From: Herbaspirillum sp. 3R11
GTDB taxonomy: Bacteria > Pseudomonadota > Gammaproteobacteria > Burkholderiales > Burkholderiaceae_D
NCBI RefSeq assembly: GCF_004563925.1
Contig: NZ_SPNJ01000001.1
Coordinates: forward strand, 558,001 to 622,000
DNA: 64,000 nt
Reading direction: 5' to 3'
The notes below the pieces were generated by a model. The model searched no databases. It was given only the letters and a program-made list of their open reading frames with translations, and was not told the DNA's origin. Positions 9,737 to 18,315 of the stretch are shown one piece after another; within the stretch, counting starts at the first letter, position 1, and each line of letters starts with the position of its first letter. Made by a program: the position numbers and the translations under genes.

Positions 9737-10123
9737 ATGTCAGCCGCCATCCATCTGCGCGAATACCGCGCCATCAATTTTACCGACAAGCTTTCGCTGT
9801 TCAGCGAGCACTGGTCACAACACGTCATCGCCGAGATGAACGACTACCAGTTCAAACTGGCCAAGGTGAAGGGCGATTTCATCTGGCACGACCACGCCGA
9901 CACCGATGAAGTCTTCATCGTGGTCGACGGCGCATTGCGCATCGACTTCCGCGACGGCGCGGTGCATTTGAAAGCCGGCGAGATGTTCGTGATTCCCAAG
10001 GGCGTCGAGCACAAGCCGTATGCCGAAGAGGAAGCCAGCATTCTGCTGGTCGAGCCGCGCGGGGTGGTCAATACCGGCGACGCCGAGAGCGACAAGACGC
10101 AACCGAACGACGTCTGGATATGA
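9737..10123 (+). CDS. Single-domain cupin protein
   Basis: A small cytosolic cupin of 128 residues. The first cupin motif is around WHDHADTDEVFIVVDG, with two His and one Glu as possible metal ligands, and the second is around AGEMFVIPKGVEHKP with another His. This fits a COG0662-type beta-barrel with an intact metal site. The start at 9737 follows a CGGAG ribosome site; an upstream in-frame ATG at 9653 adds a poorly conserved Arg-rich stretch and is rejected. The substrate is unknown. Proximity to the AraC regulator suggests joint control. Confidence 0.85.
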   Translation: MSAAIHLREYRAINFTDKLSLFSEHWSQHVIAEMNDYQFKLAKVKGDFIWHDHADTDEVFIVVDGALRIDFRDGAVHLKAGEMFVIPKGVEHKPYAEEEASILLVEPRGVVNTGDAESDKTQPNDVWI

Positions 10124-10351
10124 CGCGATACAACCGGTATGCCGACGCGAAGGTCGGGCTGCGATCGCATCGGTGACCTGGTTTTTCAGCATTCTGTCGG
10201 GAGGCAATTCGTAAAATATCTGCATATCGAAACAGATTGCGCAATGCGGCTCGCTGGGTGCATGGAAGTTGTTTAAAAGGCAATGTGTCATGATATTTTT
10301 CGATTGATCGGACCAGCGTGATCCGAACAATCGACAACGAAGGAGATATCC

Positions 10352-11665
10352 GTGCACATTGCCATCGACGAGCAAAAACTGATCGACAAAATGGCCTGGA
10401 AACTGATGCCGTTTCTGGGCCTGTTATATCTGGTCGCCTACATTGATCGCCAGAACGTCAGCTACGCCAAGCTGCAAATGGTCTCCAGCCTGGGGCTGAG
10501 TGAAGCGTCGTATGGTTTGGGCGCTTCGCTGTTTTTCGTCGGTTACCTGCTGTTTGAAGTACCCAGTAACATCATCCTGCACAAGGTCGGCGCGCGTGTC
10601 TGGTTTGCCCGCATCATGTTCTCGTGGGGACTGGTGACATTGGCGCTGGCTTACACGCAGAATGCGACGATGTTTTACGTCCTGCGATTCTTGCTTGGCG
10701 CAACCGAGGCCGGTTTTTACCCGGGCGTGCTGTACTACCTGACGCTATGGTTTCCGCGGCAACATCGCAGCCGCATGATCGGTTACTTCCTGATCGGCAG
10801 CAGCATCGCCAACATGATTGGTGCTCCCATCGGCGGGGCGCTGCTGGATCTGGATGGCCTGTTCGGTATGCGCGGGTGGCAGCTGACCTTCATCTTTACC
10901 GGATTGCCGGCGGTGCTGTTGGCGTTCGTTGTGTTTTTCCGGTTGCCGGCTTCTCCTGCACAGGCGCGCTTCCTCGATCCTGAAGAGCGCAACTGGCTGC
11001 AGGAAGTTCTGACGCGGGAAAGACTGGCGCTGGAGCGAACCGGCGAGGAAGGGCATGGCAATCCCTTCAAGACGCTGCTGGACTATCGTGTCCTGCTGCT
11101 GGCGTTCTTTCTCATCTTTTTCCCGTTGTCGTCCTACGGCCTGAGCTATTGGCTGCCGACCATCGTGAAGAGCTTTGGCGTCGGTAATACGCTCAATGGT
11201 TTCATCAATACGATTCCGTGGTTGCTGGTGACCCTGGTCTTATGGTGGGTGCCGCGCAAGCCGGGACGCACGGAAGATCCGGTCAAGAACATTCTGTTGC
11301 CGGCGTTGTTTGGCGCTTGCTGCCTGGTCGGTAGCGTGTACTTCGACAATTCCTTCGTGAAGTTCGCCATGCTCTGCCTTGCCGCCGCCTGCAGCTTCAC
11401 CGTCCTGCCGTGCTTTTGGACGCTGCCTGGCAGGTTTCTCACCGGTGCAAGCGCCGCTGCAGGTATTGCGGCGATTAACTCGATCGGAAACCTTGGGGGC
11501 TTCATTGCCCAGAATGTTGTGCCGATGATTCGTGAAAGCACCGGCAGCACGATTGCACCCATGTTGTTCCTGGCTGTATGCATGGCGTTCGGCGGATTGT
11601 TCACGCTCGTCGTCATGTACTGCATACGCCGCCATGAACGCGGTCTGACGCCGCGGTATGCGTGA
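10352..11665 (+). CDS. MFS transporter, anion:cation symporter (ACS) family
   Basis: A 437-residue integral membrane transporter with about 12 membrane segments. The family pattern is clear: YIDRQNVSYAKL after the first helix, GYLLFEVPSNIIL, and RFLLGATEAGFYPG in helix 4, as in phthalate, tartrate and glucarate permeases. It probably imports an organic acid by proton symport; the substrate cannot be read from sequence. It starts with GTG after an AAGGAGATAT ribosome site. The 228 bp upstream hold no gene; a weak dyad (ATCGGA...TCCGAA, about 10305-10330) may be an operator. It ends at a shared terminator with the convergent xth gene. Confidence 0.88.
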   Translation: MHIAIDEQKLIDKMAWKLMPFLGLLYLVAYIDRQNVSYAKLQMVSSLGLSEASYGLGASLFFVGYLLFEVPSNIILHKVGARVWFARIMFSWGLVTLALAYTQNATMFYVLRFLLGATEAGFYPGVLYYLTLWFPRQHRSRMIGYFLIGSSIANMIGAPIGGALLDLDGLFGMRGWQLTFIFTGLPAVLLAFVVFFRLPASPAQARFLDPEERNWLQEVLTRERLALERTGEEGHGNPFKTLLDYRVLLLAFFLIFFPLSSYGLSYWLPTIVKSFGVGNTLNGFINTIPWLLVTLVLWWVPRKPGRTEDPVKNILLPALFGACCLVGSVYFDNSFVKFAMLCLAAACSFTVLPCFWTLPGRFLTGASAAAGIAAINSIGNLGGFIAQNVVPMIRESTGSTIAPMLFLAVCMAFGGLFTLVVMYCIRRHERGLTPRYA

Positions 11666-11691
11666 GTGTCAAGGCAATCTGCACTCGAAAT

Positions 11692-11718
11692 GAAAAAGCC
11701 CGCGAAGCGGGCTTTTTC
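11692..11718. terminator. Bidirectional terminator between the MFS gene and xth
   Basis: GAAAAAGCCCGC and GCGGGCTTTTTC arms flank a GAA loop. The stem carries A- and T-runs on both sides, so it can serve the two convergent genes. Confidence 0.85.
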
Positions 11719-11737
11719 ACGTGTGGATAGTACGACC

Positions 11738-12502
11738 TCAACCGAGCGTCGCCACCACGGGCGCATGATCCGACGGCTGCTCCCACTTACGCGGCACCTT
11801 GTCGATGACGCACGCCGTGCATTGCGCCGCCAAGGGCGCGGTCAGCAGGATATGGTCGATGCGCATGCCCTTGTTGAGGCGGAATCCCATCTGGCGGTAA
11901 TCCCACCAGCTGAACAGCTTGTCCGGCTGCTCGAACTTGCGGAAGGCGTCGGTGAAGCCCATTTTCTCCAGATGGAAGAAGGCGGCGCGTTCCGGTTCCG
12001 ACACCAGGTTCTGGCCGACCCAGGCGGCCGGGTCATGGACGTCGCGGTCTGCCGGCGCAATGTTGTAGTCGCCCAGCAGCGCCAGTTTTTCATGCTGCTG
12101 CTGTTCTTGCGCGAGCCATTCATGCAGGGCCGCCAGCCACTTCAGCTTGTACTGGTATTTCTCCGAGTCGGGCGCCTGGCCGTTGGGGATGTAGGCGCAG
12201 ACGTAGCGCACACCTTCGATGGTGGCGGCGATGATGCGTTGCTGTTCATCTTCGAACAGCGGATTGTTCTTGACCACGTCGGTGATCGGATGGCGCGACA
12301 GGATCGCCACGCCGTTGTAGGTTTTCTGTCCGCTGAAGACGACTTCGTAACCGGCGGCGTTGATTTCAGCCTGCGGGAATTTGTCGTCGGTGAGCTTGGT
12401 TTCCTGCAGGCACAGCACGTCGACCGGATTGTCGCCCAGCCATTGCAATACCTGGGGCAGGCGGACTTTGAGGGAATTGACGTTCCAGGTGGCGATCTTC
12501 AT
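11738..12502 (-). CDS. xthA: Exodeoxyribonuclease III / AP endonuclease
   Basis: A base-excision repair nuclease that cuts DNA 5' to abasic sites and trims 3' ends. It has 254 residues, the expected length of the XthA/ExoA family. Catalytic and metal-binding residues are visible: Asn7 in the ATWNVNS start, Glu34 in LQETK, the GDYN motif near residue 150, and Asp245-His246 in the C-terminal SDHAPV. It stands alone on the minus strand, convergent with the MFS gene and divergent from the hydrolase gene. Confidence 0.94.
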   Translation of the reverse strand: MKIATWNVNSLKVRLPQVLQWLGDNPVDVLCLQETKLTDDKFPQAEINAAGYEVVFSGQKTYNGVAILSRHPITDVVKNNPLFEDEQQRIIAATIEGVRYVCAYIPNGQAPDSEKYQYKLKWLAALHEWLAQEQQQHEKLALLGDYNIAPADRDVHDPAAWVGQNLVSEPERAAFFHLEKMGFTDAFRKFEQPDKLFSWWDYRQMGFRLNKGMRIDHILLTAPLAAQCTACVIDKVPRKWEQPSDHAPVVATLG

Positions 12503-12678
12503 TGCGTTTGCGAATCCTTGTGGGTGAAGCTGTTTCTTGCTTGTCTGCTACGTTTCGGTTGTGCAGCAGAGGCTGAAATCATCGGTGCTTTGGTTGCGGT
12601 GTGGAATATTACCGCATTCGATCCGCGGCGATTTACTCCCGCTAAAATAGCCGGCATAACAACATCCGGGGAAACGCA

Positions 12679-13701
12679 ATGGGAAGCTTCCACGTAACGG
12701 CCGGTTCATTCGGCAGGCGACGGTATTTTTTGCCGCTGGCCGTACTGCTGGTCGGAATAGGCGCCAGCCAGCTCGCTGCGGCGCAGGAGCCGGCAGGGGA
12801 GAATCTCCCACCATTTTCTGAACGCGATCTGCAATACGGCACCAGTTCCACGAAAGAAATCTGCGAGCGCCAGACAAATTCGGTCTGGGTCGTACACCAA
12901 CTTGGGACGGAGTGCATCCGCTATTACCCCTCAGGCGGCTTGTCGGACGAAGAAAAACCGAATGTCGCCGTCATGTATTTCCACGGCGATCATCTGGCAG
13001 GTTCGGCGCCGCTGGGCAACTACGGGAAAATCACACCGCAAAAGCTGCTCGACGGCGTGCAGTCGTACTACCGCAAGTTCGGAGTGCCGTACATACTGAT
13101 CGGGCGGCCCGGCGTGTACGGTTCATCAGGCGATCACACACAGCGCAGACGCCTCAAGGAATCGTATTCACTCAACGCCGCCGTGGATGCGATCAAGGCG
13201 CGCTATGGTTTGCAAAAGGTGGTGCTGGCGGGGCAGTCCGGCGGCGCGTATACCGCGGCCGCGTTGCTGTCGCTGGGCCGTACCGACGTGATGTGCGTGG
13301 CGGCGTCGTCAGGCGTGTATGCGGTCAGTGAGCTGGCGGAAATCAAGCGCGCCAAAAACTACATGCGCCCACGGCCCGGTTGCGACGTCACGAATTATTG
13401 CGACGCCTATGAAGTCATCGATCACGTGGACGGCGTCGTGGCCGATCCGCAGCGCGTGTTTTACCTGATCGCCAATCCCGAGGACCGCAACACCGTGTTC
13501 TTTTTGCAGAACCGTTTCGCCGACAAGCTGGCGGTGGCCGGTCATCGGGTTGAAGTCATTGAGGCGAAAGGACGTGGGCCGGATGGCCATAGCCTGTCGC
13601 ACGTGTCCTTCCCGGTTGCCGGCCTCTGCGCACGCGGGCAGGATCCTAAAACGCTATCGCCCGGGATACAGAAAGATCAGCCGATTGAAGCGGTGAAGTA
13701 G
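12679..13701 (+). CDS. Secreted alpha/beta-hydrolase family protein
   Basis: A 340-residue protein with a basic N-terminus followed by a hydrophobic segment (about 17-35) ending at QLAAAQ, a likely signal peptide, so it should be periplasmic or exported. The nucleophile elbow is GQSGG with Ser187; His304 in DGHSLSH and Asp269 in NPED are candidates for the rest of the triad. Several Cys residues (62, 79, 206, 235, 241) may form disulfides, consistent with export. I do not know the substrate; peptidase or esterase activity are both possible. A GGGGAAACGCA stretch precedes the ATG. Confidence 0.75.
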   Translation: MGSFHVTAGSFGRRRYFLPLAVLLVGIGASQLAAAQEPAGENLPPFSERDLQYGTSSTKEICERQTNSVWVVHQLGTECIRYYPSGGLSDEEKPNVAVMYFHGDHLAGSAPLGNYGKITPQKLLDGVQSYYRKFGVPYILIGRPGVYGSSGDHTQRRRLKESYSLNAAVDAIKARYGLQKVVLAGQSGGAYTAAALLSLGRTDVMCVAASSGVYAVSELAEIKRAKNYMRPRPGCDVTNYCDAYEVIDHVDGVVADPQRVFYLIANPEDRNTVFFLQNRFADKLAVAGHRVEVIEAKGRGPDGHSLSHVSFPVAGLCARGQDPKTLSPGIQKDQPIEAVK

Positions 13702-13881
13702 CCTTCATCAGGGCGACGCCGGCGCACTCCATTTGACGCGGCCCTGGGCTACCAGCCGACTTGCGGAATTCGTAAACGCTTCCAGCAACCGCGCCGCTAA
13801 TGCCGTCGCGGACCAGCGCATCGTTATCGCCACCGGCAATGCCGCCATCGTCCGCATGGCCTGGCACCTCTGAAACCGGGA

Positions 13882-14628
13882 TTACTTGAAGTGATAGTTG
13901 ATCGCCACCAGCCCCATGTTCTCGGTGCTGTGGTTGACGATCGGGCTGTTGGCGATGCCGTTGCCCAGCCATTTGCGGCGGAAGGTGACGTTGGCGACCC
14001 AGTTCTCGGCCACCGGCATTTCGATGGTCAAGCCCAGCATCGGCGTGGTCGAAGCGCCGGCATGGTATTCACGGAAACCGCTGGCGGACGATTCCTGGCC
14101 GGTAACGCCGTAGAAGTAGTTGTTGTAGGAGCTGCTGCGGCGCTCAATGCCGATCTGCGGGTAGAAGCTGGCGCGGCCGAGATCGAATTGCGCGGCGTAA
14201 ACGGCTTCCAGCAGCGTGCCGTGCGACTTGTTGACGTCGTAGAAGGCGTTCAGGAAGAACGCGCCGAAGCGGGTTTCCTGCAGCGTGCCGATGCCGATCG
14301 GCACCGAGTTGGAGCGGCGGTTCAGGCCGCGCTCGGCGTCCATGTGGTCAAAGTTGACGCGCGCCGCCAGTTCCAGATAGCCGGCGCCGAATTTCACGGT
14401 CTTGACGCCGAAGGTATCCAGGCGCGCGAAGAAGCGGCCGTAGTCGAAGTAGGCGTACGGCAGCACCTGGGTGACGTCGCTCTTGCCGAGGATGTTGCGT
14501 TCCAGACGGAACACGCCCGGGCCGATGTCGCCGCGCAGGTGGTCGGGGAAGTCGGCTTCCGCAGCTTGCTGGGCAGAGGCGTGGCCGGCGAACGACAGGA
14601 GCAGGGCGCACAGCAGGGTTTTGTTCAT
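13882..14628 (-). CDS. MipA/OmpV family outer membrane protein
   Basis: A 248-residue outer membrane beta-barrel of the MipA/OmpV type. The ATG at 14628 gives a clean signal peptide (MNKTLLCALLLSFAGHASA, cleavage before QQ). The rest shows alternating aromatic beta-strands and ends in NYHFK, although the final residue is Lys rather than the usual Phe. MipA proteins act as scaffolds for murein hydrolases or as antibiotic-linked porins; the role here is not known. An ATG 93 bp upstream exists but would place 31 polar residues before the signal peptide. It lies downstream of the HxlR regulator on the same strand. Confidence 0.82.
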   Translation of the reverse strand: MNKTLLCALLLSFAGHASAQQAAEADFPDHLRGDIGPGVFRLERNILGKSDVTQVLPYAYFDYGRFFARLDTFGVKTVKFGAGYLELAARVNFDHMDAERGLNRRSNSVPIGIGTLQETRFGAFFLNAFYDVNKSHGTLLEAVYAAQFDLGRASFYPQIGIERRSSSYNNYFYGVTGQESSASGFREYHAGASTTPMLGLTIEMPVAENWVANVTFRRKWLGNGIANSPIVNHSTENMGLVAINYHFK

Positions 14629-14717
14629 GTTGGCTTTCGATGGGTGAAATTGGGATGATGTCGCCGGCTCTGTCAGCCGCGTTAAAGACGCATCTTGCAC
14701 GAATAGTGGCCGTGGCA

Positions 14718-15170
14718 TCAAGCCCTGGCCTTTCTTTTGACGAAGGCGTTTTCCGGCTTCAGCGGTTTGCCTTCACAAGTGTGTAAAGCGATTTTCGGTA
14801 TCGGCTTGCCGCTGTCGCGGTCGACCATCGGCGCGATGCGTTCGCCCTTCTTGAACAGATGGCCTTCGCCCCATTGACGCAGGCCCAGCACCACCGTGAA
14901 CAATTCCTTGCCCTTGGCGGTGAGGATGTATTCCTGATACGCGCTGCCATCGGAGGCCGGGGCGACGTCGAGGATGCCGGCGTCGACCAGGTCGCGCAGC
15001 CGCGCCGACAGGATGTTCTTGGCTACACCCAGGCTCTTCTGGAACTCGCCGAAGCGGCGCATGCCGTCGAAGGCGTCGCGAATGATCAGCAGCGCCCAGC
15101 GGTCGCCGACCACGTCAATCGACCTTGCTACCGGGCAGGGATCGCTCATGAGACTTTTCCGCTTGGCCAT
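14718..15170 (-). CDS. HxlR-family winged-helix transcriptional regulator
   Basis: A 150-residue MarR-like regulator of the HxlR family. The hallmark N-terminal CPVARSIDVVGDRWALLIIR and the winged helix SLGVAKNILSARLRDLVDAGIL are intact. It has a single Cys at the HxlR position, which in some relatives senses quinones or aldehydes. It is transcribed divergently from an MFS efflux-type gene 113 bp away, with a palindrome between them, and runs towards the MipA-like gene; the usual role is repressor of the divergent transporter. Confidence 0.9.
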   Translation of the reverse strand: MAKRKSLMSDPCPVARSIDVVGDRWALLIIRDAFDGMRRFGEFQKSLGVAKNILSARLRDLVDAGILDVAPASDGSAYQEYILTAKGKELFTVVLGLRQWGEGHLFKKGERIAPMVDRDSGKPIPKIALHTCEGKPLKPENAFVKRKARA

Positions 15171-15236
15171 CGTATTGCCGCTTCCTCGTGCATGTCTGAT
15201 GGTTGCATTTTAAAACTCGCTCGCCTACACTTCAAC

Positions 15237-15255
15237 TGGTTTTAATTTGAAACCA
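15237..15255. promoter_or_regulatory. Palindrome, candidate HxlR operator
   Basis: TGGTTT and AAACCA arms are separated by seven bases, a perfect 19-bp dyad in the divergent region between the HxlR gene and the MFS gene. A second, outer pair (TTCAACT at 15231 and AGTTGAA at 15264) overlaps it. The site lies 29 bp before the MFS start, well placed for repression. Confidence 0.45.
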
Positions 15256-15283
15256 CATGTAAAAGTTGAAAAGGAGCGGAACA

Positions 15284-16528
15284 ATGGCGCAAAACGATGG
15301 CGGGGCAGATGCGTGCCGATTCGAAGAGGCTGGCCCGGAGCGAGCCTCCGCGGTGATGCCGCGCGCCATGGTGTTGTTGTTTGCGATGGCCTGCGGCGTC
15401 AGCGTCGCCAACGTGTATTACGCCCAGCCCTTGCTGGATGCGCTGGCGGCAGAGTTCGGCTTCAGCCAGGCGGCGGTCGGCGTGGTGGTGACGGCAACCC
15501 AGCTCGGTTCAGCGCTGGCCTTGGTGCTGGTGGTGCCGCTCGGCGATTTGCTGGACCGCCGTCGCCTGACGCTGGCGCAGTTGCTGCTGCTGTTCGTCGC
15601 GCTGGTCGCGGTCGGGCTGGCGTCGTCGCCGGCCTGGCTGCTGCTCGGCATGCTGGCCGTGGGCATGCTCGGCACGGCCATGACGCAGGGGCTGATTTCC
15701 TATGCGGCGGCGCTGGCGGCGCCGCACGAGCGCGGCCGTGTGGTCGGCACGGCGCAGGCGGGCGTGGTGATCGGTCTGCTGCTGGCGCGCACCTTGGCGG
15801 GACTGATCGCGGATGTCGCCGGCTGGCGCATGGTGTACGCGGTGTCGGCCGTGCTGGCGCTGCTGATGCTGGCGCTGTTGCATGGCCGCCTGCCGCGCGA
15901 CGGTGTATCAAACGATACCGTTCGCTTATCGTATGGACAACTGCTGGCGTCGATGGCGACGCTGATGCTGCATGACCGCGTGCTGCAAATTCGCGGCGTG
16001 ATCGCGATGCTGATGTTCGCCGTGCTGAACATCTTCTGGAGCGCGCTGGTGCTGCCATTGCGTGCGCCGCCGTATTCGCTGTCGCATGCGGCGATCGGCG
16101 CCTTCGGCCTGATCGGTGTGGTCGGCACGCTGGGCGCGGCCAAGGCCGGAAGCTGGGCCGATCGCGGACGGGGGCAGTGGACCAGCGGCGTGGCGCTGGC
16201 GTTGCTGGCGGCGGCCTGGCTGCCGCTGTCGTTGCTGTCGTGGAGCCTGTGGGCGCTCGCTGCGGGCGTGCTGTTGCTGGACCTGGCGGCACAGGCGATC
16301 CATGTCACCAATCAGAGCATGATCTTTCGCGCGAGCGCTACGGCCCACAGCCGGCTGGTGGCTTGCTACATGATTTTTTATGCGGTCGGCAGCGGTGCCG
16401 GTGCGGTGCTGTCGACCGCGACATTTTCTGCCTGGGGATGGATCGGCGTGTGCTTGTTGGGTGCAGGCGTCAGCGTGCTCGGCTTGCTGTTCTGGAGCTG
16501 GAGCTTGCGGCACATGCCGCACGCCTGA
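15284..16528 (+). CDS. MFS transporter, DHA-type efflux permease
   Basis: A 414-residue membrane protein with about 12 hydrophobic segments. The early motif NVYYAQPLLDAL and the helix-2/3 loop GDLLDRRRL match the YcaD/ArsK-like or YnfM group of drug:proton antiporters. Start is the ATG at 15284 after AAGGAGCGG; an in-frame ATG at 15266 lacks a ribosome site. The divergent HxlR gene and the palindrome between them suggest inducible efflux. The compound exported is unknown. Confidence 0.86.
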   Translation: MAQNDGGADACRFEEAGPERASAVMPRAMVLLFAMACGVSVANVYYAQPLLDALAAEFGFSQAAVGVVVTATQLGSALALVLVVPLGDLLDRRRLTLAQLLLLFVALVAVGLASSPAWLLLGMLAVGMLGTAMTQGLISYAAALAAPHERGRVVGTAQAGVVIGLLLARTLAGLIADVAGWRMVYAVSAVLALLMLALLHGRLPRDGVSNDTVRLSYGQLLASMATLMLHDRVLQIRGVIAMLMFAVLNIFWSALVLPLRAPPYSLSHAAIGAFGLIGVVGTLGAAKAGSWADRGRGQWTSGVALALLAAAWLPLSLLSWSLWALAAGVLLLDLAAQAIHVTNQSMIFRASATAHSRLVACYMIFYAVGSGAGAVLSTATFSAWGWIGVCLLGAGVSVLGLLFWSWSLRHMPHA

Positions 16529-16543
16529 ACCCGGCCGGTAGAA

Positions 16544-17236
16544 TCAGATCCGTTCGCTGGCGAGTACGATGACGCGTCCCAGCAGGATGCAGTCGGGCTG
16601 CTCGAATTCGAGACGGGGATAACGTTTTCCGGCGTTGTTGTCGGAGGTCATGAACCAGCGCCCGAGGTCCAGCGCCAGGCGTTTGATGATGGCCTCGCCG
16701 CGGTAGTTGACCAGATATACCGCGCCATCCTGCAACGCGGTGTCGCTGCTGTTGACCACTACTACGTCGCCGTCGTGCAGGCGCGGCGCCATGCCGGCGC
16801 CGGTTACCGCGACGGCGAACAACTTGTCGGCGTGCAGGCCGTGGGCCTTGAGCCAGCTCTTCGGAAATTTCCAAAGACACAGCGCCGGCGCGATCTCCTG
16901 CATGGACGTGCGCGCCGAGCCTGCTGTCAGAGCCAATACGACCTGGCGAACCGAGAGGGTATCTTCGGCGTCCGTTTTTGGCGTCTGGCGAACCACATAG
17001 GGCGTCGCCATCTCGCTGACGGCGAACTGATCGAAATAGAGGGGGGCCAGATGCAGGCGGTCTTCCAGGGCGCGGGCCGCCTTCTCGCCGAAGCCCTGGC
17101 CGTGCCGGTAGCTGGACGAAAGCAATTGCGCCAGGCGCGACTCGCTCATGCCGCTGGCGTCGCAAATCTGTCGGCGGTCGCCGTTATAGCGATCCGCGAT
17201 CAACGCAAGCAAACGTTTCCGTCGATGTTCATGCAT
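16544..17236 (-). CDS. CI/LexA-like repressor with degenerate S24 domain
   Basis: A 230-residue repressor-like protein: an N-terminal helix-turn-helix (about 20-45, DRRQICDASGMSESRLAQLL) and a C-terminal S24/LexA-type domain (about 135-225). In self-cleaving members the motif is G-D-S-M-x-P with catalytic Ser; here it reads GAGMAPRLHDGD, with Gly148 at the Ser position. Lys185 (AIIKRL) is kept. Self-cleavage therefore seems impossible, so induction must work another way or not at all. I use the ATG at 17236, with AGG seven bases upstream; ATGs at 17242 and 17269 are alternatives, but 17269 lies inside the palindrome. It is divergent from a Cro-like gene. Confidence 0.82.
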   Translation of the reverse strand: MHEHRRKRLLALIADRYNGDRRQICDASGMSESRLAQLLSSSYRHGQGFGEKAARALEDRLHLAPLYFDQFAVSEMATPYVVRQTPKTDAEDTLSVRQVVLALTAGSARTSMQEIAPALCLWKFPKSWLKAHGLHADKLFAVAVTGAGMAPRLHDGDVVVVNSSDTALQDGAVYLVNYRGEAIIKRLALDLGRWFMTSDNNAGKRYPRLEFEQPDCILLGRVIVLASERI

Positions 17237-17259
17237 GTCCATGCCTGCATTTGAACGCA

Positions 17260-17316
17260 AATTTAGCATTTGGTAAATTAGCCTTTGCTTGACTTGTCTG
17301 TAGCAGATGCTAAATT
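17260..17316. promoter_or_regulatory. Operator-like inverted repeats in the CI/Cro-type divergent region
   Basis: AATTTAGCAT (17260-17269) is repeated as its exact inverse ATGCTAAATT (17307-17316). Within the left part AATTTA and TAAATT (17274-17279) also form a 20-bp dyad. The sites flank the start regions of both divergent genes, as in phage switch operators. Confidence 0.5.
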
Positions 17317-17322
17317 GTCGTT

Positions 17323-17556
17323 ATGACATTGATCGAATATCTCAATTCCGTGCCGATGGACAGGCGCGCCGTGCTTGCTGCGTACTGTGAGACCTCGTTC
17401 GACTATTTGCGCCAGATCGGCTACGGCAATCGCCCGTGTTCACCGCTGATTGCCGTTTGTCTCGAACGCGCGTCGCAGGGAGTGATCACCCGCAAAGACC
17501 TGTTTCCCGACGACTGGGCCAAGCTGTGGCCCGAGTTGGGCGACATAAACGATTGA
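17323..17556 (+). CDS. Cro/YdaS-like DNA-binding protein
   Basis: A 77-residue protein with a predicted helix-turn-helix like YdaS or Cro: MDRRAVLAAYCETSFDYLRQI, then GNRPCSPLIAVCLERAS, ending with LFPDDWAKLWPEL, a tail common in YdaS-type antitoxin/Cro proteins. It is divergent from the S24-type repressor gene with shared palindromes between them, so the pair resembles a domesticated phage decision module. No phage structural genes are nearby. Confidence 0.8.
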   Translation: MTLIEYLNSVPMDRRAVLAAYCETSFDYLRQIGYGNRPCSPLIAVCLERASQGVITRKDLFPDDWAKLWPELGDIND

Positions 17557-17579
17557 GCCCTCCGACTACCTGGATACCC

Positions 17580-18236
17580 ATGCCACCGTTCAAAACATCC
17601 CTGTGCCGGACACCCGGCGGTTTTCTCACGTTGCCGCATTTTTCTGGGACAGACGCCCAGGTTGAGAACCTTGCGCAGTTTTCACTGATGGCGGTGCTGT
17701 TCGCGGTGCTGCCGGCGATGTTGTATTGGCAGCATCGCCGGCGCCGCTGGTGGACGATGGGCGCCGGGCTGACCGCATTCATTCTGGTGCTCGATCACCT
17801 CATGCTCAAGGACCGCGGCAGCATCTGGCAGACGATGGCCGCGACAGGGATTCTGTGCGGTCCGTCGTATCTGGCGCTGACAGCGCTTTGGGCTGCCCTG
17901 CGCAGGATTGGACGCGTGGTGGGCGGTGGCCGGGCAGCGCCATTGTCGTTGTCGGACTGCATCGTGATTGCGCTGCTGGCAATCGTGGCGCACCTGTTGT
18001 TCTTCATCGCCGCAACGATCGCGGACGTCGCCAGCACGGCGCTGCTCAACGCCGTCGGCGACTTCATCAATTGCCTGTATCACCTGGCGCGCCCGGTTAA
18101 TATCCGGAGCCACGGCGATCAGTTGAACATGCTGTTTGCCGCGCTGCCTGCATTGCTACTGGCGACGCTGTTGCAGGCCTGGCTGCGCCGGCGTCGCGCC
18201 ATCCTCCCGCAGACATCCTTGCTGCTGCCGCGATGA
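17580..18236 (+). CDS. Hypothetical inner membrane protein
   Basis: A protein of 218 residues with about four hydrophobic segments (FSLMAVLFAVLPAMLYW, WWTMGAGLTAFILVLDHL, CIVIALLAIVAHLLFFIAA, LNMLFAALPALLLATLL). Positive residues follow several segments. I do not recognise a family. The start is uncertain: ATG 17580 is 23 bp after the Cro-like gene, and ATG 17688 would begin just before the first membrane segment. It could be cotranscribed with the Cro-like gene. Confidence 0.6.
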   Translation: MPPFKTSLCRTPGGFLTLPHFSGTDAQVENLAQFSLMAVLFAVLPAMLYWQHRRRRWWTMGAGLTAFILVLDHLMLKDRGSIWQTMAATGILCGPSYLALTALWAALRRIGRVVGGGRAAPLSLSDCIVIALLAIVAHLLFFIAATIADVASTALLNAVGDFINCLYHLARPVNIRSHGDQLNMLFAALPALLLATLLQAWLRRRRAILPQTSLLLPR

Positions 18237-18251
18237 AAGCGATACCCCAAT

Positions 18252-18283
18252 AAAAAAAGCCGTCATCTTGCGGATGACGGCTT
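18252..18283 (-). terminator. Terminator after pepA
   Basis: AAGCCGTCATC and GATGACGGCTT arms flank a five-base loop; on the minus strand the stem is followed by a run of Ts. It terminates pepA and may also stop the convergent membrane-protein transcript. Confidence 0.85.
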
Positions 18284-18315
18284 GATTGCGGAGCGTGCGA
18301 ACTTACACGAGCAAC

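Noticed and set aside
13702-13881. Possible gene remnant on the minus strand between the hydrolase and MipA-like genes
   Set aside because: One frame looks somewhat protein-like (GGDNDALVRDG) but has no start, ribosome site or family I can name; too weak to annotate as a pseudogene.
16544-18236. Intact prophage or integrative element
   Set aside because: Only a repressor/Cro-like pair and one membrane protein are present; no integrase, attachment repeats or structural genes are visible.
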